A stretch of 64,000 nt of DNA from Patella vulgata (GCF_932274485.2 NC_065879.2:38496436-38560435); one strand, 5' to 3'; numbered from the stretch's first letter, positions 15,701 through 24,406 are shown. Notes: a model not told the origin generated them from the sequence alone. Translations and numbers: made by a program.

Positions 15701-18700
15701 GATTACTCATTTTTGAAATATATTGCTCTCGCCAGAATTCAATTATATCCAATATCTTTGTTTACAGAATAATAATGTTAATTATTTTAATAACGTAATA
15801 TCTAAATATTTACACCATCCTAGTTAAACTTCAACTTGAAATGGACATTTTTTGTGACGGGTTAGTTTTTGATGTATGTTCTAGAAGCCCATAACATTGG
15901 GTTTTTTTTGTTATTAGAATCATAATATTTTTTTGTGTAAACACAAATCTTATTGTAAAATGCCTAAACGTCTGGTGTATTTTATACGCTGATCGTTTCT
16001 CAGCCACAATGGCCTATTTAAATAGCCTTATATACAGACAAATAATAACTATAAGACTATGTATATATATATAGTATGCATGGTTTATATCATCATCAAT
16101 AGAAGGCTCGATCTCGCTTTAACGCCGTACATCTAAAGCTCGTGATCTTTATTTAAGGAACATGGTTATATATACACCACTGTAGGTTAGGAACTATTGA
16201 GACACGCAGTTATAATAACAAGAGATAAGTGGTATCAGATGTTCTAGCAAGTCCTTTTAAACACTAGGGCCATTATCTAATATATTCAGTAAATTAGGGT
16301 TGTAGCTTGATCTTGGATTTATACAACTTCTAGGAAGTCAATGAAAAGAAATATATATTTAAGGAACGTAGCAGTGATTTTCATAGGTCTGTACTTTGTT
16401 GTTTGTTAGTTTTGTAAATAAAATATACATGTAATTCATAAAAGGTGACACGTCGCGTGTTGAAGGGTGACATTGCATTAAACAGACGACGTAAAAAATT
16501 TTCTCCACAAACATCAAAAAAGGCGACACTCCTGTGGTTGCAATAAAAGGTACAACATTTGTGAGTGTTAAAGATACTTCCCGCGTACAAACTTGGTGAT
16601 TTGACGATATATTATTTGGACTAAAAACATATTCAAACTAATTAATATCTCAAAATTTTGCTTCAAATCCTTCTCAAAACAGTGTGTTCGCGAGGAAATA
16701 CCCTAAGCTATAAAAAGCCGGAGGAGAATATTTATTGTATATAACAGACGATGTTGTCTTTAATCGCTGTCCATTTATCATAAATATCGAAGCCAAATTA
16801 AATTCTCGAATTATCCACTGCGCACGTCTTTTTCAGTGTTTTGGGTTGGTTTTTTTATCCCAGAAACTGTTGTACTTTTAGGTATCTCACTTTTTCTTAG
16901 TCCGCTCACCATCAAGTTTATCAACATATACATCAAGCGCTCCCTAACGATGAAAGATCAGACAATCTTCTTGCGCAACCTTTGACGTCACTCGAGCAGA
17001 CAGCCTTTAATCGCCAGTCTGCCAATTAGTGACGCTCTCTCATTTTTGTCATGCGCGTGCTCCATGGCTGTTTTTCAAGGAATCTAGTATTTTTCTACAA
17101 AGATTATGTGTCTCCACTTTCCATCCAAAATTGCCATATTTTTATTGGAAATAGCAACCCGATAAATATTTTTGTTGGAAAGTATCTTTAATCGGACAAC
17201 AACAATATTCACGGCGACTTTAGAAAGCTCTTATCATTACAGTCATTAAAAAACGGCATAGCTCACATTGTCAAGTGAAAATGGGAAATTTTAGTGTTAG
17301 TAGGTCAATAGGAGGTAAGGTGAAGGGGGTCGGAGCTTCGTACTAATCCTTCTAATTATGTCGTTCTCCTTTGAAGATCGGTTCATCAATTTTTAAAATT
17401 ATTATTTACTCTCATCTTACAGAATTATATATATTATGCTTCTAAACCACTCCAAGAAAATGTTGTTGATCATCATAAAATGGCATATGGAATATTGATA
17501 TAAATTAACTTCCTTTTTTCTCTCATGGAACAATTTGTACTCTGCTAGTTTTTGTGACTGTGACCTTCGCCTAACACCAACCCAACCTGCACACCACGAG
17601 TTTAATTTGAATGATATTCGTATATATAGATGTCAAAATAAAAAAAACGTTAAGAGGGGTGTTGGGTGGTCTAGTGCTTTAACGCGTGTGCGTGAAATCA
17701 CAAGGTTTGTCATTGTGTCAAGTGGTGTGGTTTCGATTCCCCGCTTGCAGGTGACAATCTCGTGGGGTTTTTCCGCCAGCGAATTATTGAAATAAAATTG
17801 AACCATGTTAGTCCCGAAATGACCTAGTGGGCGTTAGATCCCATTTCTCTTTCTCGTTATATTAATTAAGACTCGGCTCGTTTACACTGGTAAATCGGTG
17901 GCCGTTGTGGCTCAGTTGTAAAACTAATTCGGAGAGATTTTGATTTAACAGTTTTTACGTATTTTTGAAACAGGCTCCGAAGCATTTGGTTCTGTTATGC
18001 AAGATCATTTTCGACGTTCCAAAGTAAAAGTTTGGTGCTAAGACCACCTAAAGATAAATTTTAAATGTTCCTATTATTAATTAGAGCAGGTTTCCCTTTA
18101 GTTTTTATATTTTACGCCGACATTTATTACTTTAAATCTTCCTAGTGCTAAAACGGAAAATGTGACCTTTTGACCTCTGGGGTCACAAAGAACAAAGGTG
18201 AATTTAGCAAGTTTACATTTTTATTGAAAGTGTGATTACTTTCGATCATTTTCAGCTTTCACGATACAAGAATGACCGCGCATCCACTTTCAGTGCAAAT
18301 GAACCCATTTGACCTTTGACCCCGAATATCTCGAAAACCCCCTTAACGGCGGACTGATTACCACTCGGCATCGTATTCTACACAAACTTTTACTCTAGAA
18401 AAGTTGGGTCTGGTTTTGTGCCCATTTGATGGACAACCCCCCCCCCCCCCCGCACTGAGCCTCCAGACTATAACTTCTACCTGAGCTGTTTGCCTACATG
18501 TTCAATAGGAGCTTTTAGATGCACAGCAAGACACGTGTATGTAACAAGTAACAGTGATATAATAAAAATAAAATGATTTTGATAATTAAACTATGTTATC
18601 ATATTCCAAAAGTTATCATCTTCCAGAATCGTTACCCGTATGGGTAAAAAAATATAATGCTTCTAATAATTATCATAAAATAACTCTTAACCCTAGTGGT

Positions 18701-18932
18701 TAAAATTACAATGATTCTAATAACTAAACTAAGTTATCATCTCCCAAATAATTAATTTAAGATTTTAATAATTAAACTGAGTTAGCACCTTTCAAAAATA
18801 ATCAAACTATGTTATCATATACCAAAATTAACCCTAAGCTTAACCCCTATAGGGTTTAAAATACATAATTTATTACGATTCTGACAATTATCAGGTTTCA
18901 TGAAAGATAACTCTAACATTGACATGTCGGGG

Positions 18933-18971
<39 letters not shown>

Positions 18972-19718
18972 GTAAATAAAGTACAAGTACTTCTTTGTTT
19001 ACGGTAGATAAATGCATAAATAAATTAAAAAAATCCGTCCAGATAAAAAATTCTCCACTTTACTTCATTCTGACATACATTAAATCATATAAGCTAGCTG
19101 TCTACCTTCTATGGGCGTCTTCAGATATTAATAATGTATATATATATATATAATAAATAAACTGAGTTATCATTTTTCAAAAATTAACTCTCGGGGTTTT
19201 AAAAAAAAAAGAGATTCACATAATTCCAGGTATTAATGAGGCTGGTATGAATGTTTAGAGACTTAATACAAGCTGAAAACTGACATGTCATTCAAGTATA
19301 AAAGACAAAGGTGGAACCGGAAGTTTCATCTCGGCCCATGCCTATAACAATATCCATTGTGCAACAATTAAGCATGAAAAATTTATCGAAATCAATAATA
19401 TTGGAGAAATTTAACATTTACTAGATGCAGTGTACTTAACATAACGCCAACATATTTCCTCCCTATATATTCAAATACATCAAGGTTGCTGTAGTAGCCG
19501 TTTTTGAATTTTCAGTTGAAGTATACAAATACTTCTGCATTTTCTATTAAACTTATAAAGTAATGCATGTGAATTATATAATCAGTCTCTGAACATTTTA
19601 TCTGTTAGGTGCTAACTCCAACGCACATAAGTCATTGTAACTTGCCTAGTATACTTGACAATAATTATGTCAATGAAAGCTTTGAGAATAAACTTACCTT
19701 CAGTTCATAGTCCTCCAT
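703..19718 (-). CDS. Tandem FYVE-type zinc-finger protein (partial, 3' end outside window)
   Basis: Coding exons read on the minus strand: 19698-19718, 13017-13146, 10404-10503, 9950-10040, 9516-9667, 8994-9111, 8075-8251, 3724-3888, 2812-2901, 1589-1672, 703-822. All have AG/GT borders and reading phase is kept across every junction, giving about 416 residues. Residues 56-119 form a canonical FYVE finger: a WxxD motif (HWDSD), the basic RRHHCRRCG motif, an RVC motif (HRVCYNC) and four CxxC pairs. FYVE domains bind phosphatidylinositol 3-phosphate on endosomes, so an endosomal membrane role is the family expectation. Residues 212-281 hold a second set of four CxxC pairs (CGNC, CSLC, CKKC, CLRC) without the basic motif, so this finger probably does not bind the lipid. 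The tail is hydrophilic and probably helical. I cannot name an orthologue; tandem FYVE fingers recall ZFYVE1 but nothing else matches. The first exon is the least certain. Introns contain SINEs and Tc1 elements. Confidence 0.82.
920..985 (+). repeat. SINE A body fragment
   Basis: ATTGGCCGAGAAAATTTC through TGGCGTGGTTTCCCCTTGTC and GGTGCAGGAT match the SINE A section just after the tRNA-like head. Head and tail are missing. Confidence 0.6.
1078..1535 (+). mobile_element. SINE family A with an internal 129-bp duplication
   Basis: A tRNA-like head (GGCGGCTCAGTGAGTAAGA ... TTCGATCCC) is followed by two consecutive copies of a ~129-bp block starting TGTATTAACACAGAAAGGG at 1141 and 1270, then the usual 3' part ending CCTATTTCATTA. 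The duplicated block includes GGGCCTGACAAGGGACA and the core ACGTGCGGA. Confidence 0.75.
2100..2385 (+). mobile_element. SINE family B, near full length
   Basis: tRNA-like head (GGATGGCCGAATGGTTAGCA ... GGTTTCGATTCCCC), V-like core TCTCCGGGTCCTCCGG, then GCGAATTACTGAAATATAATTG and the CGTTAAACCCCATTTCT tail with TC repeats. The core resembles the conserved segment of vertebrate V-SINEs as I recall it. Confidence 0.82.
3172..3440 (-). repeat. Two SINE B fragments
   Basis: 3172-3235 holds a tail piece (ACGGGGTTTATCGTCCACTAA ... TCATTTCGGGAC). 3253-3440 holds a second, diverged copy from GGGGTTTAACGTCCACC to CGAAACCACGCC. Both on the minus strand. Confidence 0.6.
3455..3655 (+). mobile_element. 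SINE A fragment
   Basis: GGACAGTGTCTAGTGGTTCGG, TTGACAGTT, GTAGGCCGTA and CGTCTTCATTAGTCCAATC follow the SINE A order to a tail at about 3655. The head is lost and a section around 3540-3590 is duplicated. Confidence 0.65.
4286..4655 (+). mobile_element. SINE family A, near full length
   Basis: Box A-like TGGCTAAGTGGG and box B-like GTGTTCGATCCC in the head, GGACAGCTGTCTA and ACGTAAAAGATCCCTTGG in the body, and TTTCATTTCATTTC at the tail. No clear target duplication, and a C-to-T-rich head, point to an older copy. Confidence 0.78.
4800..5140 (-). pseudogene. Tc1/mariner transposase C-terminal remnant
   Basis: On the minus strand, from about 5100 downwards, the frame reads HWTALSPDLNPIEHL, then DEIQRRF, INRLVHSMYRRR and GHTRY, which is the C-terminal third of a Tc1-type transposase including the catalytic glutamate. 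Two in-frame stops, one of them at the Trp of the LWDE motif, show that it is dead. The N-terminal and central parts were not found. Confidence 0.75.
5141..5654. other. Unassigned intron sequence
   Basis: No exon or known repeat seen. The text has several AAAATCGGAA-type words and may be an old unrecognised repeat. Confidence 0.4.
5655..5815 (-). mobile_element. SINE B fragment ending in a C/CA tract
   Basis: TCATTTCGGGACAAACACG, AATTCGCTTGCGCGTAGGGG, GGAAACCGGAGG and AATCGAAACCACGCC give most of family B on the minus strand. The head runs into a (C)n(CA)n microsatellite at 5811-5850. Confidence 0.7.
5811..5850 (+). repeat. (C)n(CA)n microsatellite
   Basis: A run of C followed by CA repeats at the head of a SINE B fragment. 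Confidence 0.8.
6146..7474 (-). mobile_element. Tc1-like DNA transposon with decayed transposase
   Basis: Terminal inverted repeats of about 24 bp (right end reads CTATTCAAAAAAGTAGGGGA inward) are flanked by TA at 6144-6145 and 7475-7476. The transposase lies on the minus strand in three frames (6873-7133, 6550-6969, 6330-6590). Visible parts are the GRPR-like segment with DDRPRSGRP, the catalytic MFSDE motif, WGG, and DLSPIEHVWD carrying the glutamate. The second catalytic Asp is replaced (FKDHNA where Tc1 relatives have DN), the N-terminal 40 or so residues are absent, and at least two frameshifts separate the pieces, so it is inactive. Confidence 0.88.
6330..7133 (-). pseudogene. Tc1-family transposase remnant
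   Basis: Minus-strand frames 6873-7133, 6550-6969 and 6330-6590 read as successive parts of one Tc1-type transposase: helix-turn-helix linker region, first catalytic Asp (FSDE), WRR and WGG motifs, then SPIEHVWD. Frames change near 6900 and near 6560, and the stretch between the DNA-binding and catalytic parts is shortened. The second catalytic Asp is His here. Non-functional. Confidence 0.85.
7624..7709 (+). CDS. Orphan candidate first exon on the plus strand
   Basis: An ATG-ATG start opens 28 codons (beginning MMNSEPARYLGLG) without a stop and runs into a perfect GTAAGT donor after GG. It lies inside a FYVE-gene intron on the opposite strand. The amino-acid composition looks protein-like, but I found no downstream plus-strand exon to join it to, so it may be chance or part of an unrecognised repeat. 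Confidence 0.2.
8425..8625 (-). mobile_element. SINE B, 3' truncated
   Basis: TTCGCTTGCGCGTAAGGGTC, CGGAGGACCCGGAGAAGGAC and ATCGAAACCACGCCAG on the minus strand. The head (CACACGTGCTAACCAT) is present, the tail block is not. Confidence 0.68.
9516..10503 (-). other. FYVE domain exons (PI3P-binding finger)
   Basis: Three consecutive exons (10404-10503, 9950-10040, 9516-9667) together encode the complete FYVE finger. The ligand-binding motifs WxxD, R(R/K)HHCR and RVC are all present, as are all eight zinc-ligand cysteines. The junctions fall at phases 2, 0 and 2, and each completes a sensible codon. This is the strongest protein identification in the left third of the window. Confidence 0.9.
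10705..10732 (+). repeat. (TG)n(G)n microsatellite
   Basis: TG repeats running into twelve or so G within a FYVE-gene intron. Confidence 0.8.
11107..12445 (+). mobile_element. R1 family copy interrupted by a Tc1 derivative
   Basis: 11107-11683 and 12401-12445 together make a divergent R1 copy: TTTTAAAGATG at the left, a GAGTGACGT block, the CGATATTTATG and GGACAGCGATTAA boxes near 11480-11510, and TTTGTACGTGGGAATGCATCT at the right. The Tc1 derivative at 11685-12398 splits it, so the Tc1 jump is the younger event. Confidence 0.65.
11685..12398 (+). mobile_element. Internally deleted Tc1-like element (same family, opposite orientation)
   Basis: The ends match the element at 6146-7474, in reverse orientation, with TA on each side (11683-11684, 12399-12400). 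About 630 bp, most of the transposase, is missing: sequence equal to the 5' flank of the transposase jumps directly into the codons around GRRVRRR. The join falls at a two-base TG shared by both sides. It is inserted inside a TTAA-type repeat (11107-12445). It can only move if a relative supplies transposase. Confidence 0.83.
12880..12960 (-). repeat. SINE B head fragment
   Basis: GGCAGGCGAGCCTACTCCATG, AATCGAAACCACGTTACTTG and CAATGACGGACCTTATAA match the head half of family B. It lies next to exon 13017-13146. Confidence 0.6.
14245..14345 (-). repeat. SINE A core fragment
   Basis: ACAGGACGTTCCTTTTTTTT, CCTTGTCAGGCACTCCGTCC and CCTGCACTACTAACAAG match the SINE A body read on the minus strand. 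A single-ended fragment. Confidence 0.5.
14525..14715 (-). mobile_element. SINE B fragment
   Basis: CCACTCGACACAAACCAAATC, TCATTTCGGGACTAACATATG and TCTTTAGCAGGGGATGG followed by ATCCTACTCCTTATCACG. Head lost or eroded. Confidence 0.6.
14799..14813 (-). CDS. Possible alternative first exon of the FYVE gene (MFQLQ)
   Basis: Five codons (ATG to CAG) end at a GTAAGT donor in phase 0, which fits exon 13017-13146 equally well. A TATATAAG box lies roughly 35-45 bp upstream on the minus strand, so this could be a second promoter giving a different N-terminus. The 5' leader would be very short. It may equally be a chance ATG beside a chance donor. Confidence 0.3.
15409..15460 (+). repeat. (GA)n(G)n microsatellite
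   Basis: GA repeats, then a G run, then more GA. Confidence 0.8.
16572..17187 (-). mobile_element. TTAA-type MITE family R1, intact copy
   Basis: Inverted ends AGATACTTCCC and GGAAAGTATCT are flanked by TTAA (16568-16571, 17188-17191). Internal landmarks shared with the other copies are a GACAGCGATTAA box, CGATATTTATG, GTGACGTCA and AGCGCTTGATGTATATG (minus-strand sense). No coding frame. The TTAA duplication suggests piggyBac-type mobilisation. Confidence 0.72.
17655..17855 (+). mobile_element. SINE B with internal deletion
   Basis: A head (GGGTGGTCTAGTGCTTTAAC ... GGTTTCGATTCCCC) joins GGGGTTTTTCCGCCAGCGAATTA, skipping most of the V-like core, then the normal 3' part and TCTCTTTCTC tail. 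Confidence 0.65.
17860..18570. other. Unassigned sequence with nuclear-receptor-like DR1 word
   Basis: No coding exon seen. GACCTTTTGACC near 18170 and TTTGACCTTTGACCCC near 18308 resemble direct repeats of AGGTCA with one spacer. Function is unsupported. Confidence 0.25.
18575..18910 (+). repeat. Degenerate AT-rich tandem repeat
   Basis: Units resembling AATTAAACTATGTTATCAT followed by CCAAAA recur five or more times with variable spacing of about 55-70 bp. A (TA)n run follows at 18936-18968. Confidence 0.5.
19698..19718 (-). CDS. Candidate first coding exon of the FYVE gene (MEDYELK)
   Basis: An ATG in strong context (A at -3, G at +4) opens seven codons that end at a GTAAGT donor in phase 0. 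The next convincing minus-strand acceptor with matching phase is that of exon 13017-13146. The intron would be about 6.5 kb and filled with repeats. A start-stop upstream ORF sits immediately before this ATG. The link to the FYVE gene is inferred from phase, order and lack of another partner; a transcript could show it belongs elsewhere. Confidence 0.5.
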
Positions 19719-19725
19719 GTTACAT
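19716..19725 (-). promoter_or_regulatory. Start-stop upstream ORF (ATGTAA) one base before main ATG
   Basis: On the minus strand the sequence reads ATGTAACATGG. The upstream ATG is followed directly by TAA, and the putative main start codon begins one base later. Start-stop elements of this kind are known to stall ribosomes and depress downstream translation. It matters only if 19698-19718 is really a coding first exon. Confidence 0.35.
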
Positions 19726-19889
19726 TCAACATTAATAAACGTCACGCGAAGCTTTGCTTGTGCAACACACGTTATCAGGCTAAAGCTGATTTCTGGGGAA
19801 TAACATTTTCTAAGAACAGGGTTATGTTAACCGGTCTTCAGTCAGTGGATTGAATCATGTCTCTATTATCGATTAATGAGTAAAACAGG

Positions 19890-20230
19890 CCTGGCCATAT
19901 TGTGTGCCACGAGGTAAATTTTGCTCAGACAGCGACGCTACGGTCTAATCTTATTTTGAATTCCATGTATCAATTGTTCTTTAACGTACACGCCAACGGG
20001 TTCACGGGACCTGGGCCCTTATCACGAAAACTTAAACTAAGTTACAACGGTGTACACGTTGGCGTGCACGTAAAAGATCCCTTGGCATTTGGAATTCGAT
20101 ATACATGTAATAGTAGGTCGTAGCGCCGCTGCCCGGGCAAAATGTCCCTCATAGCACACTGCATGGCGTATGCCCATCTTCGTTAGCCCAGTCGGATCAG
20201 AACAGAAGGACGTTAAACCCCATTTCATTT
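19890..20230. repeat. Two SINE A fragments head to head
   Basis: 19890-20012 is a minus-strand piece (GCCACGAGGTAAATTTTGC ... GGTTCACGGGACCTGGG). 20045-20230 is a plus-strand piece (GTGTACACGTTGGCGTGCAC ... AAACCCCATTTCATTTC). They meet at the same core region, so the joint is an inverted repeat. Confidence 0.65.
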
Positions 20231-20704
20231 CTTTTTTTTTCTTTTTCCGATGTTAGCCATTATACCAATACATACGAAGCTCCCCTTAGAGTCAATCCAA
20301 CATTAGCTTGGGAACACCCTTACAATTTGTCTCTACTTGCCATATATACCAAAAATACCTACCCGATAAATACTTTCGTAGAAATGTATTTTTAATGTTA
20401 AAATGCGTAAATATGTGAACACGTCTAATTAATTGATGATTTGCCTTTAGGTAATTTTAATGACATTATTTTCGAGCACTTTTATTATGACATAATCATG
20501 TTTCAGCCTATCATCATCTACATTGTCAGTCTGTCAAAATAATATTAGAATGACTAGCTCACTTTAGATTGGCTACGAAATAAAAGGAACAATATAATTA
20601 AATTCTATGTGTCATTTGTTGATCAAAGTGAGTGTCTATCTACATTTAAACTTTAGCTGCATAGATTGAGCCGATGTTGTGTCGACAGTTCAGAAAAACG
20701 AGGG

Positions 20705-21355
20705 GGGGGGATGGTCGAATGGTTAGCACGTGCGTGCTGTATCATAAGGCCTGTCATTGAGTCAACTGGCGTGGTTTCGAATTCCTGGTTGTACGTGACA
20801 AGGAGTAGGGTCGCCTGTCCAACCTCGTGGGGTTTCTCCGGGTCCTCCGGTTTCCTCCCACAGCTAATAGAGCAGGAGCCCAGGGGGTTAACCTAGCTGA
20901 AAAGTGTACCAATTTTCTCCTATATGTTATCAATGTATGTATATCTGGTATCATCAGAATGTAAGTCTGTCGGGATTCTGGTGGCGGGTGTGGTATTCCA
21001 CGCCTAAAATGCCATGCCCCCAACTAGTCTAGATTAGCTCAAAAGTGTACCACACGAAAATCATACAGCAGTGTACCGTACATCTTCAGGTATTACAAAA
21101 ACACTCTGACAGATATTTCTAGTGGTGGGGTACCCCTGACAGAGCTATGTAATTGCCAGACATTTGTAGTGATGGAGTATCCCTGACAAAGAGTTATCTA
21201 ATTTCCAGACCAAAGCTAGGCTAGATTAGGCTAGATAAAGACCCCTACGCGCAAGCGAATAATTGAAATAAAATTAAACCATATGTTAGTCCCAAAATGA
21301 CCTAGTTTGTATCGAGTGGACGTTAAACCCCATTTCTCTCTCTCTCTCTCTCAGA
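20705..21355 (+). mobile_element. SINE family B split by a 370-bp insertion
   Basis: 20705-20868 gives head and core up to TTTCCTCCCACAGCTA. 21238-21355 continues with ATAAAGACCCCTACGCGCAAG to the TC tail. The ~370 bp between (20869-21237) contains AAAAGTGTACCA twice and CCCTGACA(G/A)AG twice, and is flanked by GCTA/GGCTAG. The inserted sequence is not recognised. Confidence 0.72.
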
Positions 21356-21689
21356 AAAAACGAGAAAAAGAAAAAAATCTACTTCCGGTATGATTTAGAA
21401 ACTAACAAATTTAATTGTATAGATCTTGTCTCATCACTAATAGAAATGATTCATTAAACTAAATCAAAGTGGTTTAGCTGCTTTTCAATACACCCTTTCC
21501 GGGACGGATTTTACGTATTGGGTAAATAGAGGAAAAATATCACGTTTCGTTTTGTACTTTTCATTTTTGACTACAATACTTCCCGATGTACGCAAGCCGT
21601 ATTGAATTTAATGTTTAATGTTTCCAACATTATGGCTGCAGACCGCTAAACTTGGGAGGGGTGGGGTGGAGCACATATTTCGGAATGGA

Positions 21690-23396
21690 CATCGCCCGTA
21701 TGGAAGACCACACAGCTCTTTATTGTCCTTAATTCTTATTTCTTCATTTGTTGTCGTATTACGACATTTGTATGCTAAAATTAACATTTGTATACTAAAA
21801 CTAACATTTGTAACTTAAAATCAATATTTATTTTACAAATCTGTTCAGATAAATACTTTTATTGCTTGCTACAAAAATGTAAATTATTTTCAGGCACATT
21901 TATATATACATGCCTTGTAAAAAAGAACAACTTTTAATGGTACTAACCTGTATTATATGGGGTTGGGGATGGGGTGGGTGGGGGTATTTAACGTCAAATT
22001 ACGGCCCATTCTGGGAAGCATACCATTAAAAAGAAGGTCCATGTATATTTACAAAATTGTAAATATTTTCTGAAACGTTCATATTTACATACCTTGTTAC
22101 AACATATATAATTTGGATCGTCCGAACTATATATAGTTAGGGGGGGGGGGGGTACTTAAAAGCCAAAATACGGGTCTTGATTCGAAATTCCAGTTATCGT
22201 GTAAATGCATCGCCGGAAATTTTTTTTGCTATCGCTCTTTGAATATACATGGTTTAGAAGAGATAAAATCCCCTTTCGTTTGTGCAAATAGATATGTCGC
22301 TATCAAAAATTAACCTAATAATTTACTAAAAATAGACTACTTTTGATTTAATTTATTTAATGATAGACTTCTTTTCAATGATAGATCGGTTTAACCTATA
22401 CATACTTCTATGGATTAGCCATACCACCACCGAATTTCACCCAATCTGTTTCACAGAGTATTACGAAAGTCTTCTAATATCTCTGTAAAGGATGACTGCC
22501 TTCAACACATTTGCTCAATGGCGCGTGCATTGTTTACATAAGAAGTTACTGATTCGAGCAGAATGGCGTCTTTTACTCATTTTAATACCCATTTACACTA
22601 AAATAGGAAATAATTTTTACCTACAAATACTTCAAACGTCTTTATTTATTTTTCTAATACTTACAAAAAAAAAATGTTTTAGAATTTAATTTGTCGGAGG
22701 AAAAAAGTTAATATTTGTGGCTCATTAAGACGCATCGATGTCATCCTTATCAGTGATTGTCGCGGCCTAGCGAATATTCACTGCTGTTCAGTGTGGAGTT
22801 CACTACGGTCATCGAGTCATTTTTCTATTTATGGTATCCTCGCACGATTCCCCATATTGTATGGTGACATTTTTGTATGTCAGGTTGATTTCGGCCCACC
22901 ACTGGCATTCTCATACACTGATCCGCAGTGAATATTTGCTTGGCCGCGACAATATTCGAGACTCGTAATTCTCTGTGAAACAGATTGGCATTCTCTGTGA
23001 AACAAACAGATTGGCATTCTCTGTGAAACAGATTGGCATTCTCTGTCGTATTATGATCCGGTTCGATGAATTTGGAGAAATGTTTTGCAAGATTGGTATT
23101 TGGCGATTTGTATTTTGAAATTTGTTAATCGAGATTTGTTTTTCCTTGTATGTCTCTGATGAAATGTATATAGATTAATTTTTTGATTTTCTAAAATAAA
23201 TTTATCTTTATGTTAAAATACAATTGAATTAAACAAAAATATAATTTACAAATCTGCTATTTGTAAAACAAATATTGATTTTAGGTTACAAATTTTAATT
23301 TTAGTGTACAAATGGAGAAATAAGAATTAAGGACTATGAATTTAGGAAATACGAATTAAGAACACTGATTAAATAGCTGTTTGGTCTTCCAAACTC
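21690..23396. mobile_element. Fold-back element, outer arms
   Basis: 21698-21850 and 23215-23395 are inverted copies: both contain TGGAAGACCA followed by CAGCT, GTCCTTAATTCTTATTTC and a series of ACATTTGTA/CTAAAATTAA units, read in opposite directions. Between them lie G-rich tracts and the inner element at 22441-23045. No coding frame. The TSD was not resolved. Confidence 0.55.
22441..23045. mobile_element. Inner inverted-repeat MITE
   Basis: Left end CAATCTGTTTCACAGAG and right end CTCTGTGAAACAGATTG are inverse complements, followed inward by ATTACGA on both sides. A second inverted pair (GTCGCGGCCTAGCGAATATT near 22765 and its partner near 22945) lies inside. The right end is amplified into four ~22-bp tandem units (22968-23045). 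A related copy lies at 62290-62985. Confidence 0.62.
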
Positions 23397-23429
23397 CCGA
23401 CTATTGGCAAACAGTACGTCGCGGTGGAG

Positions 23430-23935
23430 TTCAGGGGACAAACCCACCGAAATGTTTTGTGTTTGGTACATCATGTCATGTGCAGTTCACAATGCATGTA
23501 TATTATGTCTTCGGTAGCTATAGCTACAGGTACCACACGGATTTCTATTTGTGCACGTGATCTGTATACTATGACGTAATGTAACGGGGAATTCCTTTTC
23601 TGAAGGCAATGACTAATAATAGATTACACCATGTCATGTGCAGTTCACAATGCATGTATATAATGTCTTCGGTATGTACCACGCTGATTTCTGTTTATGC
23701 ACGTGATCTGTATACTATGACGTAATGTAACGGGGAATTCCTTTTCTGAAGTTCAGGGGGCAAACCCACCGAAATGTTTTGTGTTTGGTACATCATAACA
23801 TGTGCAGTTCACAATGCATGTATATTATGTCTTCGGTAGCTATAGCTACAGGTACCACACGGATTTCTATTTATGCACGTGATCTGTATACTATGACGTA
23901 ATGTAACGGGGAATTCCTTTTCTGTAAGCAATGAC
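23430..23935 (+). repeat. Three-unit tandem repeat, ~160-180 bp period
   Basis: GTGCAGTTCACAATGCATGTA, TGATCTGTATACTATGACGTAA and GGGGAATTCCTTTTCTG recur three times. Units 1 and 3 are nearly identical and include AACCCACCGAAATG; unit 2 is shorter. No coding frame. Confidence 0.8.
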
Positions 23936-24117
23936 TGTAAATGTAAATATAAACCACCATTAAAGCGACATTAAAAAGAGTAAATTAACATGGTAGATTT
24001 AGTTAGATTTGATTTGTTGATTGTTTTTGTGAAATTACAATTTGATACCGATAACGGGGCTTATGAAGACAAGAGTACGCCAAGCAGTGTGCTAAAATTT
24101 ATTATCTGAAGTATAGG

Positions 24118-24373
24118 GAGGTTGGATGGCCGAATGGTTAGCACGTGCGCGTTGTATCATGAGGTCTGTCATTGAGTCAACTGGCGTGGTTTTTCCCCGG
24201 TTGTACGTGACAAGGAGTAGGGTCGCCTGTCCAACCTTGTGGGTTTTTTCCGGGTCCTCCGGTTTCCTCCCACTGCTAAAGACCCCTACGTGCAAGCGAA
24301 TTAAATTATTAAAATAAAATTGAACCATATGTTAGTCCCAAAATGACCTAGTTTGAGTCGAGTGGACGTTAAA

Positions 24374-24406
<33 letters not shown>

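Larger units (their letters stand above)
12446..16560. other. Mostly unassigned FYVE-gene intron and flanks
   Basis: Apart from exon 13017-13146, the candidate exon at 14799, SINE fragments and a microsatellite, I see no gene or structured repeat. Confidence 0.4.
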
